Shown here one piece after another: positions 1 to 11,098 of a stretch of DNA of 64,000 bases. Under the pieces are notes generated by a model. It saw nothing but the letters and a program-made list of their open reading frames with translations, made no database searches and was not told the DNA's origin. The DNA lies in NCBI GenBank assembly GCA_027604705.1, contig JADHYV010000007.1:327005-391004 (forward strand), in the 5' to 3' direction. Source of the DNA: Allomyces arbusculus. Taxonomy: Eukaryota; Blastocladiomycota; Blastocladiomycetes; Blastocladiales; Blastocladiaceae. The translations under genes were made by a program, and so were the position numbers. Numbering within the stretch: the stretch's first letter is position 1; the number at the start of each line of letters is the position of its first letter.

Positions 1-108
1 GCCAAGGCAAACACGAACTCCGATTTGCACAAGCACCAATGCCGCCGATTCCATCACGCAGCGGCCGTCGCCCGCACTCCCTCTCCCAACCCCACACTTC
101 CGGGCGCC

Positions 109-1130
109 TTACATGGGCTTGGGCTCGCGCGGCTTCGAGTGCTCGCATGTCAAGATCAGGTTCGCGTACCCGTACCCGTGCAGCTTGGCGATCGCGCGCT
201 CGGCCATATCCATAGTCGCGAAATTGACAAACGCGAACCCCTTGCACGTGCCGTCGTCGTACTTGGCCAAGTAAGACCGGACCACATGCCCAAACGGCCG
301 CGCCAGCTCGATCAAATCCGCGTCGGTCGTATCCTCTGGCAAGTTGGCGATGCGCACCGCATAGGTATCGTCCATACGGCGGCCCATTTCCATACCCGGC
401 CGCGGCGCGCCCGTCCCGTCGCGCAGACTCGGCGGGACATACCGCCCCGAACCAGAGGGACCACCGGGACCGCCAAGGCCGGGGGCGCCCGAGGGCGCTT
501 CGTCGCCGCCCGGGCCGCCGAGGCCAGTGGCTTCCTGCAGCGACTGGATAATGTCCTTGGACGGGCACTCCTTGGACCAGTGCGGGCCGCCACAGTAGCG
601 GCACTTGATGGCCGTGTCCTTGAGCTTGCGCGTGGCCTCTTCCGCCGCGGGCTCCATGGCGTCGAGCTGCTGCGGGTTGGTCGAGAGCCGCAGCGTGAGT
701 TCGGTATCAACGCGCGTCGTCTCGGTGTCGGGGCCCGGGCCGTGGTGCTTGGCAGCGCCAAACTTGGCCCATTTCTAATTGTGAGTGAAGCGTGAGCTCG
801 GCATGCGCAGAGGGACAATCGTGAGAGAGAGGGCAGCACAACACACCTTGCGCTCCTCAATGGCGCGCTTCGACGCCTCCATGTCGCGGCCAATGCGCAA
901 GATGCGCTTGACCTGCACCTTGCGGCCTTGGTCGTCGAGCTTGTAGAGCGTGTGGGTGTAGGTGCCGTTCTTGTTGGCGTGCACCGACGGCAGCGGCAGC
1001 TGCGGGGCCGAGTCTGGGGTGGACGCGTGAGGGGTACGATCAGGGTATGCGGTCGCGAGATGGCAGGTGGGTGGGCAGTCGGCGAAACGCGCCCGCATCA
1101 GGGAGGGCAGGACTTACCGCCAGTCGTCAT
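109..1130 (-). CDS. TIF35: Translation initiation factor eIF3 subunit G
   Basis: Three exons, 1130-1118, 1013-847 and 774-109, join in phase to 281 aa ending in TAA. The first exon is only ATG ACG ACT GGC plus one base, before a GTAAGT donor. The product matches eIF3g, an RNA-binding subunit of the eIF3 complex that acts in scanning and reinitiation in the cytoplasm. An N-terminal eIF3g segment (KRILRIGRD) is followed by a CCHC zinc knuckle (C118, C121, H125, C130), a Gly/Pro linker, and a C-terminal RRM at about residues 197-275 with RNP2-like VRIANL and RNP1-like KGFAFVNF. Length and domain order fit the family. It is divergent from the orphan gene at 1989. Confidence 0.93.
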
Positions 1131-1988
1131 GATGGCGGTTAGGGATGGGTTCGACGAGGGGGTTGCCGGGTCAGCCGAGAGATGCCGCGGATCGTGGCCG
1201 CGGATCAATAGCGGTCGCAGTGCAGCGGGTTGTGCAGTGCAGCAGTCGGGGTTGCGCGTCGTGGGGGATGGTCGCGACCAACAGGTTGGTGTCGTCGTGG
1301 TGCACCGGGAGAACGAGCGCGCGTGCGGAGCCGGGCGCCGCGCTGTTTTGCTGCATCACGTGCGTCCGCCTGACGTGCTGGCGGGCGCTCTGCACTGTGC
1401 GTCGCGGCGGGAGACAGGCGCGAGACAGCCACAACACGCGTTTTGGAATGGAACGTTCGCGAACAAAGACGGCGCTCGTTGGGCGCTCGCGGCCGCGCGC
1501 ACGGCTTATCACCACGGCCATCACGGCGCAACCCGATCAGGCGACGCGACTTGCGGCAACGCGCCGTCCGCACCAGTTCCGCCGCCGCCGCCAAGCCCAG
1601 CAACCTGGCGCACTGCGCTGGTGCGCTGGCCACGACGCGGTCGCGTGTGAGGCGACGGCCGGTCCCACCGCCACCACGGCCGCGGCGCTGGGCACGCGTC
1701 GGCCACGAGGCCTGCCGGCCGACGCGCTCCGACCTCGCCGCCGCGGCCCGCCCCAGCACCGCGCGCTCTCGCGCCCTCGCGGCCTTTATCACGCCCGCCG
1801 ACCCGCGCGGCCGAAGCCGCTCTCCCTTCATTCTCTCCCGCCGATCGCGCGCACGCGTGTCTGGCCCCCCGCTCCACCCCCCCCCCCCCTCGCTCCACCG
1901 CACCCCGCGCACGCGCCCGATCTGCTCCGCCCCAATCCCCTCCCTCCTCGTCCTCCTCTGCCCCGCCCCACCCCCGTGACAAAGCACC
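1131..1988. promoter_or_regulatory. Divergent intergenic region, eIF3g / orphan gene
   Basis: About 860 bp between two head-to-head start codons. I see no further gene. The right half is pyrimidine-rich on the + strand and holds a C-run near 1868-1890, plausibly the 5' leader of the gene at 1989. No TATA box was recognised. Confidence 0.5.
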
Positions 1989-3521
1989 ATGACCGACGCA
2001 ACTGCCGCCGTGATGCCCGCCGACCCGATCCCGCCGGCGTCGCCGTCGTCGCGCACGCTCTCCCTGCCCGGCTCGACGCTGCACGCGTCGCCCACAGGCT
2101 CGCCGCTCTCCTCGTCCCCGTCCATCTACGGATCGCCGCGGCTCGACAACCCGCCGCCCCTCCACGCGATCCCGGAAGAGGGCGACTACGACGACGCCGC
2201 GGCCGCCGCCTTCTCCTCGCCGGACCTGTACCACCACCACCATCACCACCACCACGCGTCGGTGCTCGGCCCGACGACGCCTGCGCGCGCGCCCTCGGCG
2301 CTGCTCACCTCGCTCGCGGACCCGCGGCCAGCGTCGGTCGCCGACCTCGCGCGGCGGTACCCGCATGTGCTCGGCGCGTGCGCCGACGCGCTCGAGCCGG
2401 GAGCACAGCGCGACGCGTGGATTGCCGCGCTCTACGCGCCGCGGTCCGAGATGCCCGACGCGCAGTGGGTCCCGTACCTGGCCGCGTTTTTTGCCGACTC
2501 GCCGCCGCTGCTCGAGACGTTGGTGCAGCTTCTCGGGTGGGCCGGGCCGGACCCGTTGGATGAGGCCGCGTGCGCCGTGCTTGCGCGTGAAGCCGTGGCC
2601 CCCGAGGCGGTCGTCGAGGCGCCGTCGCCGACAGTCGCCTGGACGATCCCGGAGTTGCGCACGCCTTCGCCCGAAGGATCGTCCCACAGCCGGTCGCCGC
2701 ACAATGGCGCTGCGCGGTCGCCGGTCCCGCCGATGGCCATGGTCCCGTCGCCGCTGATGCTGTTCCCGGAGTCCATGTCGGACGAGGATGGCGAGGACGC
2801 CGAGTCGGACGGGTCCGAGTACTACGACGAGGAAGAGCAGCAAGTGCCGTTCACGCTCATGGCCAACGAGCGCGGCGAAGTGCACGTGGTCCCGCACGAC
2901 ATTCCGGCGCAGTCGACCGGCGCGTCGCCCGTCCCCGGCAAGGCTGCGTCGCCAGCGGCGCTCGCAGCCCCGGCCGAGCCGACCAAGCCCGCGCCCGACG
3001 TGCCCGTGATCGAGCCCGTCCCCACGGCGGCGCCGCCGCAGACCGACGCGCACGCCCCGTTCAACCCGCTCAAGCTGATCGAGAACTACGCCAAGATGCG
3101 GCTCGCCGCGACCTGCCCCTCCGTCGCTGCTGCCGCTGCCGCCGCGGCCGCGGCCTCCGCCGCCGACTCGGACGACACGTTTGCCGACATCCCGCTGTCG
3201 CCGATCGCCGTCTACCGGCACCGGACCGCGACCATGGACTCGGAGGGGCTTTCCGGGATGCGGTCGCGCGGCCGCACGCGCACGCGGTCGTCGGGCGCCG
3301 CGTCGGAGACCTGGGGGTCCTCGGCCGCGCATTCGCGGCACGGGTCGCTGTATAGTTACCCGCCGCCGGCGACCAGCGTGAGTCCCGGGTCCGCGGCGGC
3401 TGCGTTGCTCGCAATGGCGCCGGGGTTGGCGGCCGCGCGCGGTGGCGCGGGGCCGACGGTGGCGGCGTCGGTGGTGGTCGCGGGCGAAGCAGGGGCTGGC
3501 GCGCAGGGGCCCGGGCTGTGA
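1989..3521 (+). CDS. Uncharacterised Ser/Pro/Ala-rich protein
   Basis: Intronless frame of 510 aa starting at ATG 1989, the first ATG of the frame, and ending in TGA. I do not recognise the family. The first 100 residues are Ser/Pro-rich and disordered and include a run of eight histidines (about 2231-2255). Residues of about 110-190 look helical and ordered (VADLARRYPHVL, WVPYLAAFF, LVQLLGW) and could be a small fold. The rest is low complexity with acidic patches (DEDGEDAESDG), an alanine run near 3125-3160 and many SP sites, which suggests a phosphorylated regulatory protein (inference). Codon use matches its neighbours, so I take it as a real gene. Confidence 0.7.
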   Translation: MTDATAAVMPADPIPPASPSSRTLSLPGSTLHASPTGSPLSSSPSIYGSPRLDNPPPLHAIPEEGDYDDAAAAAFSSPDLYHHHHHHHHASVLGPTTPARAPSALLTSLADPRPASVADLARRYPHVLGACADALEPGAQRDAWIAALYAPRSEMPDAQWVPYLAAFFADSPPLLETLVQLLGWAGPDPLDEAACAVLAREAVAPEAVVEAPSPTVAWTIPELRTPSPEGSSHSRSPHNGAARSPVPPMAMVPSPLMLFPESMSDEDGEDAESDGSEYYDEEEQQVPFTLMANERGEVHVVPHDIPAQSTGASPVPGKAASPAALAAPAEPTKPAPDVPVIEPVPTAAPPQTDAHAPFNPLKLIENYAKMRLAATCPSVAAAAAAAAAASAADSDDTFADIPLSPIAVYRHRTATMDSEGLSGMRSRGRTRTRSSGAASETWGSSAAHSRHGSLYSYPPPATSVSPGSAAAALLAMAPGLAAARGGAGPTVAASVVVAGEAGAGAQGPGL

Positions 3522-3806
3522 TCGATGGGTTGGAAGTGGAACGGCGGGTAGGTTTTCGGCTGATGGCCGCCGAGAGTCGAGTCGAGATGATGCATACAGT
3601 GATGCGAAAGAGCGTCTGGCATTTGGGAAAGGAAAGGAAAGGAGAATATGGGACATCTGTGAATACACCCAGCAGCAACACCGTTCTTGTCTTTCATTTC
3701 ATGCCTCGATCCTGGTCGTCCAGGATAGGTGTTCATGATCGGCGAGGGAGGGTCAAGATGCCGCGCCTGAAGACAACAAAATGGAAATCATTGAGCATTG
3801 CTGCAT

Positions 3807-5813
3807 TTAACCGGCCTGCCATCCGTGCCACGACCTCCCCGCTACCCGTTCCTCGTCTGCATCCTCGACCATTGCGTCGCTATCGTCCTCGGACGCGTTG
3901 CCTACCGTCACGTCGTCCGCGTCCACCTCATTCTCGGCCATAGCCTCGTCTTCCCCACCGTCCCCACCCTCACCGCCTCCACCGCCGCCGCCGCCCTCGA
4001 CCTCGCGCCCATGCAGATACTCGTCAAGCAACAGATCGAGGTCCATCGTCTCCTCATCCAGGCCGTCGCCCATGGCCACGTCCGCCAAATCGTCCTGCCC
4101 TACCTCGCTCGACGTCACGTCCGACAACTCGTCCTCCTCCTCCTCGGAGCCGTCGGCACGCACCGGGTCAAAATCCGGGTCTTCTTCCGTCTCCTCCCCC
4201 TCGTCCTCCTCCACCGGCCACACGGGCGCGACGACCGGCGCCGTCCTGACCTCGGCGATCCGTGGCACTCTCACGGGCCGCACGGGTACGACTTTGCTCC
4301 GCGCGTCCCACATGGCCTTCTCCGCGTCCGTCGCCCTGCCCAACGCGGCGAGTCCCTTCCGCGCGGCCTTATGTCCCGGGTCGATTGCCAACACCTTCCT
4401 GTACTCGACCGCGGCCACATCGTCAAACCGTGCCGGGTCCGTCTCGCCCAGCTGGAACTGCACGGGCATCGTGGTCGCGTGGCCCGCAATCGCGGATCGC
4501 GCGAGTTTCGCGACGAGCCGCGCGCACCGCGCGTAGAGGAGATGGTCGTCGGCGCTTGCGCTCGCGGCGGGGGCGCGCGCGGGCGTGCGGGACCGGAGGA
4601 GAACGGCCATCCGCGCGCGTTGGAGCGCGGCGTGCGCGAGGTCGAGGTCGTCGGTGTCGGCGGCCAAAGTGCGGAGGGTGGAGGCCCAGTGGTGCTGGAA
4701 GGCCGGCGAGTGCGCGGCGGCGCGGTGCGCCGTGTACCAGGTGTGGTGTAATAGGGAGAGGATCAGGTGCAGCAAGTACGCGCGCGCCGAGGACGGGAGG
4801 GCTAGCGGGCGGGGAGGAGGGAGTGAGTGTCGGTTGGAAATGGGAATGGGAACCGGAGTTGGACGACGACGTACTGAGCACGTCGTTGTGCAGCGTCATT
4901 TCGAGCGTCAGCAGTCGGTCGACGGCCGTCGTCGTGCACACGACCAGCCGGTCCGCGTCGCGCTCGGCGTGCTGGACCTAGACGGTAGCGGCGGGGATCA
5001 TCAGTCGTATGTATCGCGCCCCTCTCCCACAACGGAACGTACCCAGTGCACCCAATTGACGGCGCGGACCAGACACCATTCAGCATCGCTCATCCACTCG
5101 GCATGCTCCTCGACGCGCAGCTGCGCGAGATCGAGCAACGCGATCGCCCAGACATAAGCCACGTCCACGGCGCCGACGCGCATAACCAACTGATCGACGG
5201 TCCCGGCCACGTCCAGGACCAAATCCGCGGGTGCCGCGTCAAGCACGTCCACGCTCAGCGTCTGTTGCAGCGTGCCGATCCAGGCCCTTACGTCGGCAGC
5301 GCGCACGCGGACCGCCGGCGCCGTCGCAAACACGTGCGTGATGTGCGGGATCAGCGCTTCCAATTCGTCGGCGGCGGCGCGCACGGTTGGGTGCGAGGCC
5401 GCGGATTCGGGGAGCGGGGACAGGTCGTCGGCGAGCGTGCGCGCGTGCGCGAGCGCCACGGGCAGCGAGTCGAGGGGCGACTGGAGGTGCCGCGCACGCT
5501 TGGCCGGTGGCAGGAGGGACATCGCGTCGTCGGCGCGCGCGACGCTCGCGGTTACGTCGTCGTGCATGTCGTCGTCGGTGGCGGTGGCCGAGGAGGGGGT
5601 CCCGGGCGCGGATGACGTCGATGCATGCGGGGAACGGTCTGGGAACGGCGCAGTGCTTGGATCGGCGACGGCGGCAGCGAGCGGGTGGACGGGCGTTTGC
5701 GCGACGCCTTGGCCGTTGCTGTCGACATGGTGGTTGTACGCCGCGACTAGTGGCGGGTGGTGGCGCGGCGAGGGCAGGCGTGCTTGCGGCGGGCGCGCGT
5801 CGTCGCGGTCCAT
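3807..5813 (-). CDS. Helical-repeat (TPR-like) protein with acidic C terminus
   Basis: Three exons, 5813-5043, 4977-4875 and 4801-3807, with GTACGT donors, join in phase to 622 aa. Residues 1-110 are disordered. The middle is almost all helical and contains one clear TPR-like unit (AAVEYRKVLAIDPGHKAARK). The last 130 residues are strongly acidic (EEDEGEETEEDPDF and similar) with a Gly run. Helical repeats plus an acidic tail recall nuclear histone chaperones of the NASP/Hif1 type or the fungal translation-termination enhancer Ett1. Neither match is secure, so no symbol is given. It is divergent from the TFIIIC subunit gene at 6181, and its 3' end converges on the preceding gene. Confidence 0.75.
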
Positions 5814-6180
5814 GGCGGCGGCGGGCAGCGGGCGGGTGCGCGAGGTGGTGCGGCACGAGGCGGTGCGGCGCGGGGTCGTGGTGACGGGCGGTCGGATTCG
5901 ATCGACGACGGCGGCGTCTGCGATGGACGACCAGGCCGTGAGCGCGTGCTCTTGGCCAAGTGAGTCGCTCCCCTCCCGCTCGTGTCTGTGCGGTGGAGGC
6001 GCGTGGACGCACGTGTAGCGACACCGTCTCGCACCCGCGCCCAAAAGTGTCTCGCGCCTCCACTCCGACGGCTGCCAGGCTCCGCTTGATCGCCGGCCCG
6101 ACCGCGCGACGCCGACGCGCGCGATCACGACCACCGCCACTAGCGACCGCAAGTAGCAGCGGCACCCCTCGGCATCCGCC
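5814..6180. promoter_or_regulatory. Divergent promoter region, TPR-like gene / TFIIIC subunit
   Basis: A 367 bp gap between head-to-head start codons. It is GC-rich, with no TATA box and no additional gene seen. Confidence 0.5.
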
Positions 6181-9100
6181 ATGTCGGCCGTCGAGCGCAC
6201 GCTGATCCTCAAGGCCGCGCCGTCCGTCCCGGCGGGCGCGACCAATCTCGCCTGGTCCGACGACAACCAGCTCGTCGCCGTGACCGCCGACGCGCTCGCC
6301 ATCCTCACGCCGGCCCCGACCTTCCGCGCCACGGGCCCGGGCGCTGCCGCCGCCGAGTCGGCGCTCGCGCAGACGCACGCCGCGCACACTGCGCACCCGC
6401 TTACGCCTGTCGACCTGACTGCGATCCCGGCCCCGACCGACACGGCCCCGCCGATCCCCACCCAACCCGATCCCCCCGCGGCCGTGGCTTCGCGGATTGG
6501 CCGCATCGACGCCGGTGCACTCCTGCGCGGCACCTACCGCGGCGCCTGCTGGTCCCCACGCCAGTCGACCCCCTGGGGCGGGTGTGCGCTGCTCGCCTGG
6601 ACGCACGACTACCGCGTCAAGGTGCACGCGCCCGCTGCACACCCGGCCACGTCCGCGTGGCCCGTAGTCCTCGACCTGACCCCACACATCCACCAAGGGC
6701 TCGTCACGGCACGCGGCGGGTCGCCGCTCGACGCGCAAATCGTCTCTGCCGCATGGTCGCCCGGTCCGCCTCCACCACCGGAACCCGTGGCCTCGCCGAC
6801 GGGCACCCCACTTCTCCCGCCCGTGGCCCGATCCGTGATCGCGCTCGGGTCGAAAGCGGGCCACTTGTCGCTGTGGGCATACGCGGCGACCCCGAACGAC
6901 CCGACCCCACACGTGGCGCTCGAAGCGATCGTGCACCTGCCGACGACCGCCGCAGGCGCGCCGCCGAGTCCCGCTGCCCGACTCGTCCCGCGCGCGGACG
7001 ACGTGCCCGAGTCCCCCTGGGTCACGTCGCTCGCGTGGTCCCCGGCGTCGCACTGGCTCGCCTACGCGCTCTCGACGGGCGCCGTCGGACTCGTCCACGT
7101 CTCTTTATCGCCCGACTCGCAACAACTGAGCACGCACCTGGTTGCGCTTGTCGCTGACGCGGACCCGCGGCTCGTCTCGACCCTGACCTGGGTCGCGCCA
7201 ACGGTCGTGGCTGCAGCCAAGGGCAATGCTGTGTTCTTGTGGGACGTGGCCGCGCATACGTTGCGCACAGTCTCGGTCGGCCCACACGGCGTGATTGCGG
7301 CGCTCGTGCCGACAGCCGACGGCACGGCCGTGCGCGTGTTCACGGTCGCGGGCAACATGTATGTGGTCACCCTCGACGGGGACGTGGACCATGCCGAGGC
7401 GAGGGCCACGCAGCGTGTGTTCCTCGCGCGGCACGGGATCTACGTGCCCAAGGGGCGCCAGGCGGCAGCGCAGGCAGCCGCGGCCACGGCGAAGGCGCCC
7501 AGAACGTCACCGGCGTCGAACGGCACACCGGCAAATGGTCAGGGAGACGAGGATGACGAGGAGGAAGAAGAGGAGGATGACGAGGACGACGAGGGCGTGT
7601 CGGTCCCGTCGCTCACCAAGAAACAGGCACGGTTCTATGGCGCGTGCCGCAGTCCAAACGGCATTTTCACGGTCGTGCTCTACAGGTATTTTGTCGTGTG
7701 TCCGCGCTCTTTCCTTGATCACGACCGGTTTCTCACCATGGACCCATGCCAGCATTTTCCCGCTCAACGAGCTCTACTACCGCACCGACAAGTCGAACAC
7801 CTCCTTCATCGACATCTTACCCACCACTCCCGTCGGCGACACCGACGTCGAAGACGCCATCTTCGCACGGCTTTTACACGCTCTGCAGCGCGGCGCGGGC
7901 GTCCCACCGACCGACGCGGCCGCCGTCCCGCTCGGCCCGGGGCCATGGACGCTCTTCTGGGACTTGCTCGCACACGTGCGCCACGAACGCCGCGGCTGCG
8001 TGCCGGACATGTCCTCGCTCGCGCGCCGGCTCGCGCGTGTGCTCGACCACTGGGCAATCGAATCCGCGCACGCCGTCCAGGCGACGCACGGCGTCGTCCC
8101 GCTCTTTGGCCGGCTGCGCGATTTCTACACTCCCATGCGGTGGCAAGCCATCGTGCACCGCGTCCTCCCCGCCCCAACGGTCCTGGACCTGGTCCAGCCC
8201 GCGTCCGAACCGCCCCTCCCACCGCCGCTCGCGGTCCACGCCGCGTACCTCGCCGAAATCGTGCGCGACTTGGCCCCCGCGGCGCTCTCGGTGCTCGCGA
8301 CCGTCGACGACTGGCTGGCGATGGGCGCGATCGTTGGCGCCGTCGCGCTCGTTGGCGCCGGGCGCGCCGCGTTCAAGAGCACGCTCGCGGCACTCGTCGC
8401 CGTTCTCCGACGGTGGCAGGCGCAGAGCGCGACCGCCACGGCGCCCCCAGGGTTCGGCGGACACGATATCGATGTGTGGGTCGCGGCAGCGACGATGGCA
8501 GAACTGGCGACCGACCCGAACGCGGTACTTGCCGCATGGACGCCGGCGACGAGGGGCGGGACCGCGGTCCCGCCGGGCGCCGACGCGCCGACGCGCGAAC
8601 CGTGTCCCGCGTGCGGTGCGGCCGTGGCCGTCGTCGTGCACCCTGGCGACGCGAGAATTATGGCGCGGTGCGCGCACGGGCATTTGTGGCGTACGTACTG
8701 TCTTCTCTCTCCCCCCCGTCCGTTTCCCACCTTCTCCATTCCTCACCTTGATTCCCCCTCGATTAGCCCGATGCGCGCTGACCTTAACCCTCCTCGCGAC
8801 CCCCGCCGTCCGCGGCTGTCTCGCGTGCCCGGGAGTCAAAGCCGTCGCTCCACCACCGCGCAACGCGCCAGACTCGCTCGTCGCCCTGCTCGCGCGGCAG
8901 GCACAGTGCCCGCACTGTGGGGACCGGTTTGCGTGGCGCGGGCGCGCGCCGCCCGCGTGCTGGAACGAGCCGGGACCGATGCCCGCGGCGCCCGCTGTGG
9001 ACGTGCCCCCGGCGGCAGTGGCGGCCGACGGGGAAGGGGCGGCGGAAGGAGGAGCGGCCGAGTCGGACGCGGACGCCGCGCCGGCGGTGGCTGGAAGAGA

Positions 9101-9236
9101 GCGCGGCCGCGGCCGGGGACGCGGCCGGGGACGTGGAGCGCGAGGTACGCGCGCGCGAGGCGCGGCGCGTGGAGGGCGGGGGCGGGGGCGAGGAGCGGCG
9201 GCCGCGGCGGCTGCGGCGACCGAGACCGAGGCATAA
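6181..9236 (+). CDS. TFIIIC subunit with WD40-like N terminus and TFIIIC zinc finger
   Basis: Three exons, 6181-7685, 7753-8690 and 8767-9236, give 970 aa. The N-terminal half looks like the WD40-type TFIIIC-delta domain, with repeated blocks such as TNLAWSDDNQLVAV and VTSLAWSPASHWLAYAL. An acidic linker near residue 460 follows (EEEEEDDEDDE). The C terminus carries the TFIIIC zinc-finger signature: CPACG, then RCAHGHLWPRC rebuilt exactly across the second intron, then RGCLAC and CPHCG. This matches GTF3C4/Sfc9, part of the factor that recruits RNA polymerase III to tRNA genes. An Arg/Gly-rich tail follows. The correct rebuilding of HLWPRC is strong support for the second intron. Confidence 0.88.
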
Positions 9237-9322
9237 CGTCGGTTGATGCTGTTTGTGATGCGATTGAATTTTGAATTTTTGGACGGACGTGAACCAACAA
9301 GCACCCTTTATGTATCGTTGCC

Positions 9323-10731
9323 CTACCGCCGAGTTTTCATATCGCGCCGTGCGGCAAAGTAGACTTTGCCATCGGCTTTCACGAGCCTTGCGTGCTTGAG
9401 CAGCATCTGTTCCGCGGCCTTGGCCGTGTCGGTTGGCGCGAGGTCGCGCACGCGCGCGATCAGCAGTTCGCGCGGCCAGTGGTCGCGGATGGCGAACAGC
9501 GCGCGGAGACGGTCGGGCACGGCACCGGGTAAGCGCGCCGGCGGGAGGTAGAAGATGCGGTCGGCGTTGATCATGGAGAATGGCTACCAACACGGGATGG
9601 CGTGAGATGAGGTTGGGTGCGGTGGAGTCGGGTAGAGAGCGTACCTCGATCGCGGCCAGGTCGATGGTGAGCGGTTCCGGTAAGGATTCGGTCCATTTGG
9701 CCTCGAACTCGGCGTAGGACATGTTGCCGAGGACCTACAGCATCAGAGGAGAGCGTGAGCTCGGCGCGAGGTTCGAGGAGGTGGAGAAGCGAGACGCGAC
9801 ATACGCCGACTTCAGACAGCACGCATTCGGCAAAGTGAGCGACCAATTTGTTTGGCGAGAGAGCGACCTCAAAGTCTACTCGAACCCCGCGACATGAGCA
9901 CTCGTGCCTTACGACAAACATGTCCCGCCTGAAACGCACCGTCGGCAGTGTCGGCACCTACGGACCCGCCCTCGTCCACTGCAAACGCGCATAACAAGTG
10001 CCGCACGACCGGTTCTGGGGCCTCATACTCCTGCGCCGCCTCCACCGTTGCGCGGAACCGCATCTGAGCGAGGTCCCATCCCTGCACGACCGCTGTGGCC
10101 ACAATCACCGTCAGCATGTCCTTGACGTACTTGTGTGCCAGCACGCGGATCTCGCCTACACCAAATCCTCAACCATCCGTCACCTCGCTTCTCCACCGGT
10201 ACACCACGTCCTGGGTCACGTACCATTGATCTCAACCGCGTGCATCCTCCTTAGCAACCCGCACAACTCCGCCAAACTCGCGGGCACCGCATCGAGTAAC
10301 GTGTCCATTGTCACTTTCGGCCGCCCATCCACGTCCATGGTCGCCTCGTCCCCGTCATACCCGCTCGCCCGCAACACTTCGCTCAAAATCTCGGCCGCGC
10401 GCAATGGGGCCGAGGGCACGGCCTCGAGGTAGGTCCCCGTCGATGCGCGCACGGTCCATTCGGTCGGTGCGCGGTCGCAGACGAGGATCGTGTTGGACGT
10501 GTGCACTTCGCGCAGCAGGTAGGTGCGGTCGGCCGTGTGTAAGGTCGCGTGCGACGTGAGACTGGGGGCGCGGATGACGAGCGGTGCGGCGGGAGTCGAG
10601 GATTCGAGGAGGGCGAGCAGGTCCGGCGGGAGTTCCAGCAGGCGGATGTCAGTTGTGGTCGAGGAGTAGGTGGGCGCGAAACTGATGGGGATTGAGTCGG
10701 TGGTGTCGGTGGCCGGTGGGGTGCTGGACAT
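9323..10731 (-). CDS. DCC1: Sister chromatid cohesion protein DCC1
   Basis: Five exons, 10731-10224, 10155-9940, 9875-9805, 9734-9645 and 9583-9323, sum to 381 aa, the usual DCC1 length. DCC1 with CTF8 and CTF18 forms the alternative clamp loader (RFC-CTF18) needed for cohesion establishment. Family landmarks are LLELPPDLL, YLLREVHTSNTILV, HAVEING at the first junction, SPNKLVAHFAE, and a C-terminal winged-helix region with FYLPPARLP and LLKHARLVKADGK. I chose the start at MSSTPP. An in-frame ATG 105 bp upstream (10836) would add 35 unconserved residues. The second intron, with donor GTGCGT, is the least certain join. Confidence 0.88.
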
Positions 10732-11098
10732 GGTTGGGTGGACAATGGTTGGGCGTCGATGTGCTGCGTTGTGAGATGAAATGGAATTGATGTTTGGTCG
10801 TGCTTTGCTGTGTTGCTTGTTGACGAGCGTGGCCATCGACGACGCCGATCAGTCCTTGCGACAGTGTCTCCCTGCATCACGTGCACTCCACCACCGCGCG
10901 CGACGCGACTGTCGTTTCGTTCTCTTCCACAATCGTCGTCGCGGTCGAACCTGCTGCACCACACCTGCCGCTCAACACCGACACGGACCGCACCTGCTGC
11001 AGTGTGCGCGCCCCCGAACCAGCAACCGCCCGCTCGCGACCTGCGCGACGCAACGAATCTACACCAACCTCACCCGACGCAATCCATTGATCACCACC
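10732..11098. promoter_or_regulatory. Divergent promoter region, DCC1 / V-ATPase E
   Basis: A 367 bp gap between head-to-head genes. It is slightly less GC-rich than the genes, and no TATA box or other gene was seen. Confidence 0.45.

Noticed and set aside
1521-3668. A 715-codon open frame antisense to the orphan gene at 1989.
   Set aside because: Arg/Pro/Ala-rich composition of an antisense shadow in GC-rich DNA, with no recognisable domain.
5239-7098. A 619-codon - strand frame overlapping the TFIIIC subunit and the TPR-like gene.
   Set aside because: It overlaps two well-supported genes in another frame and has Gly/Arg-biased composition.
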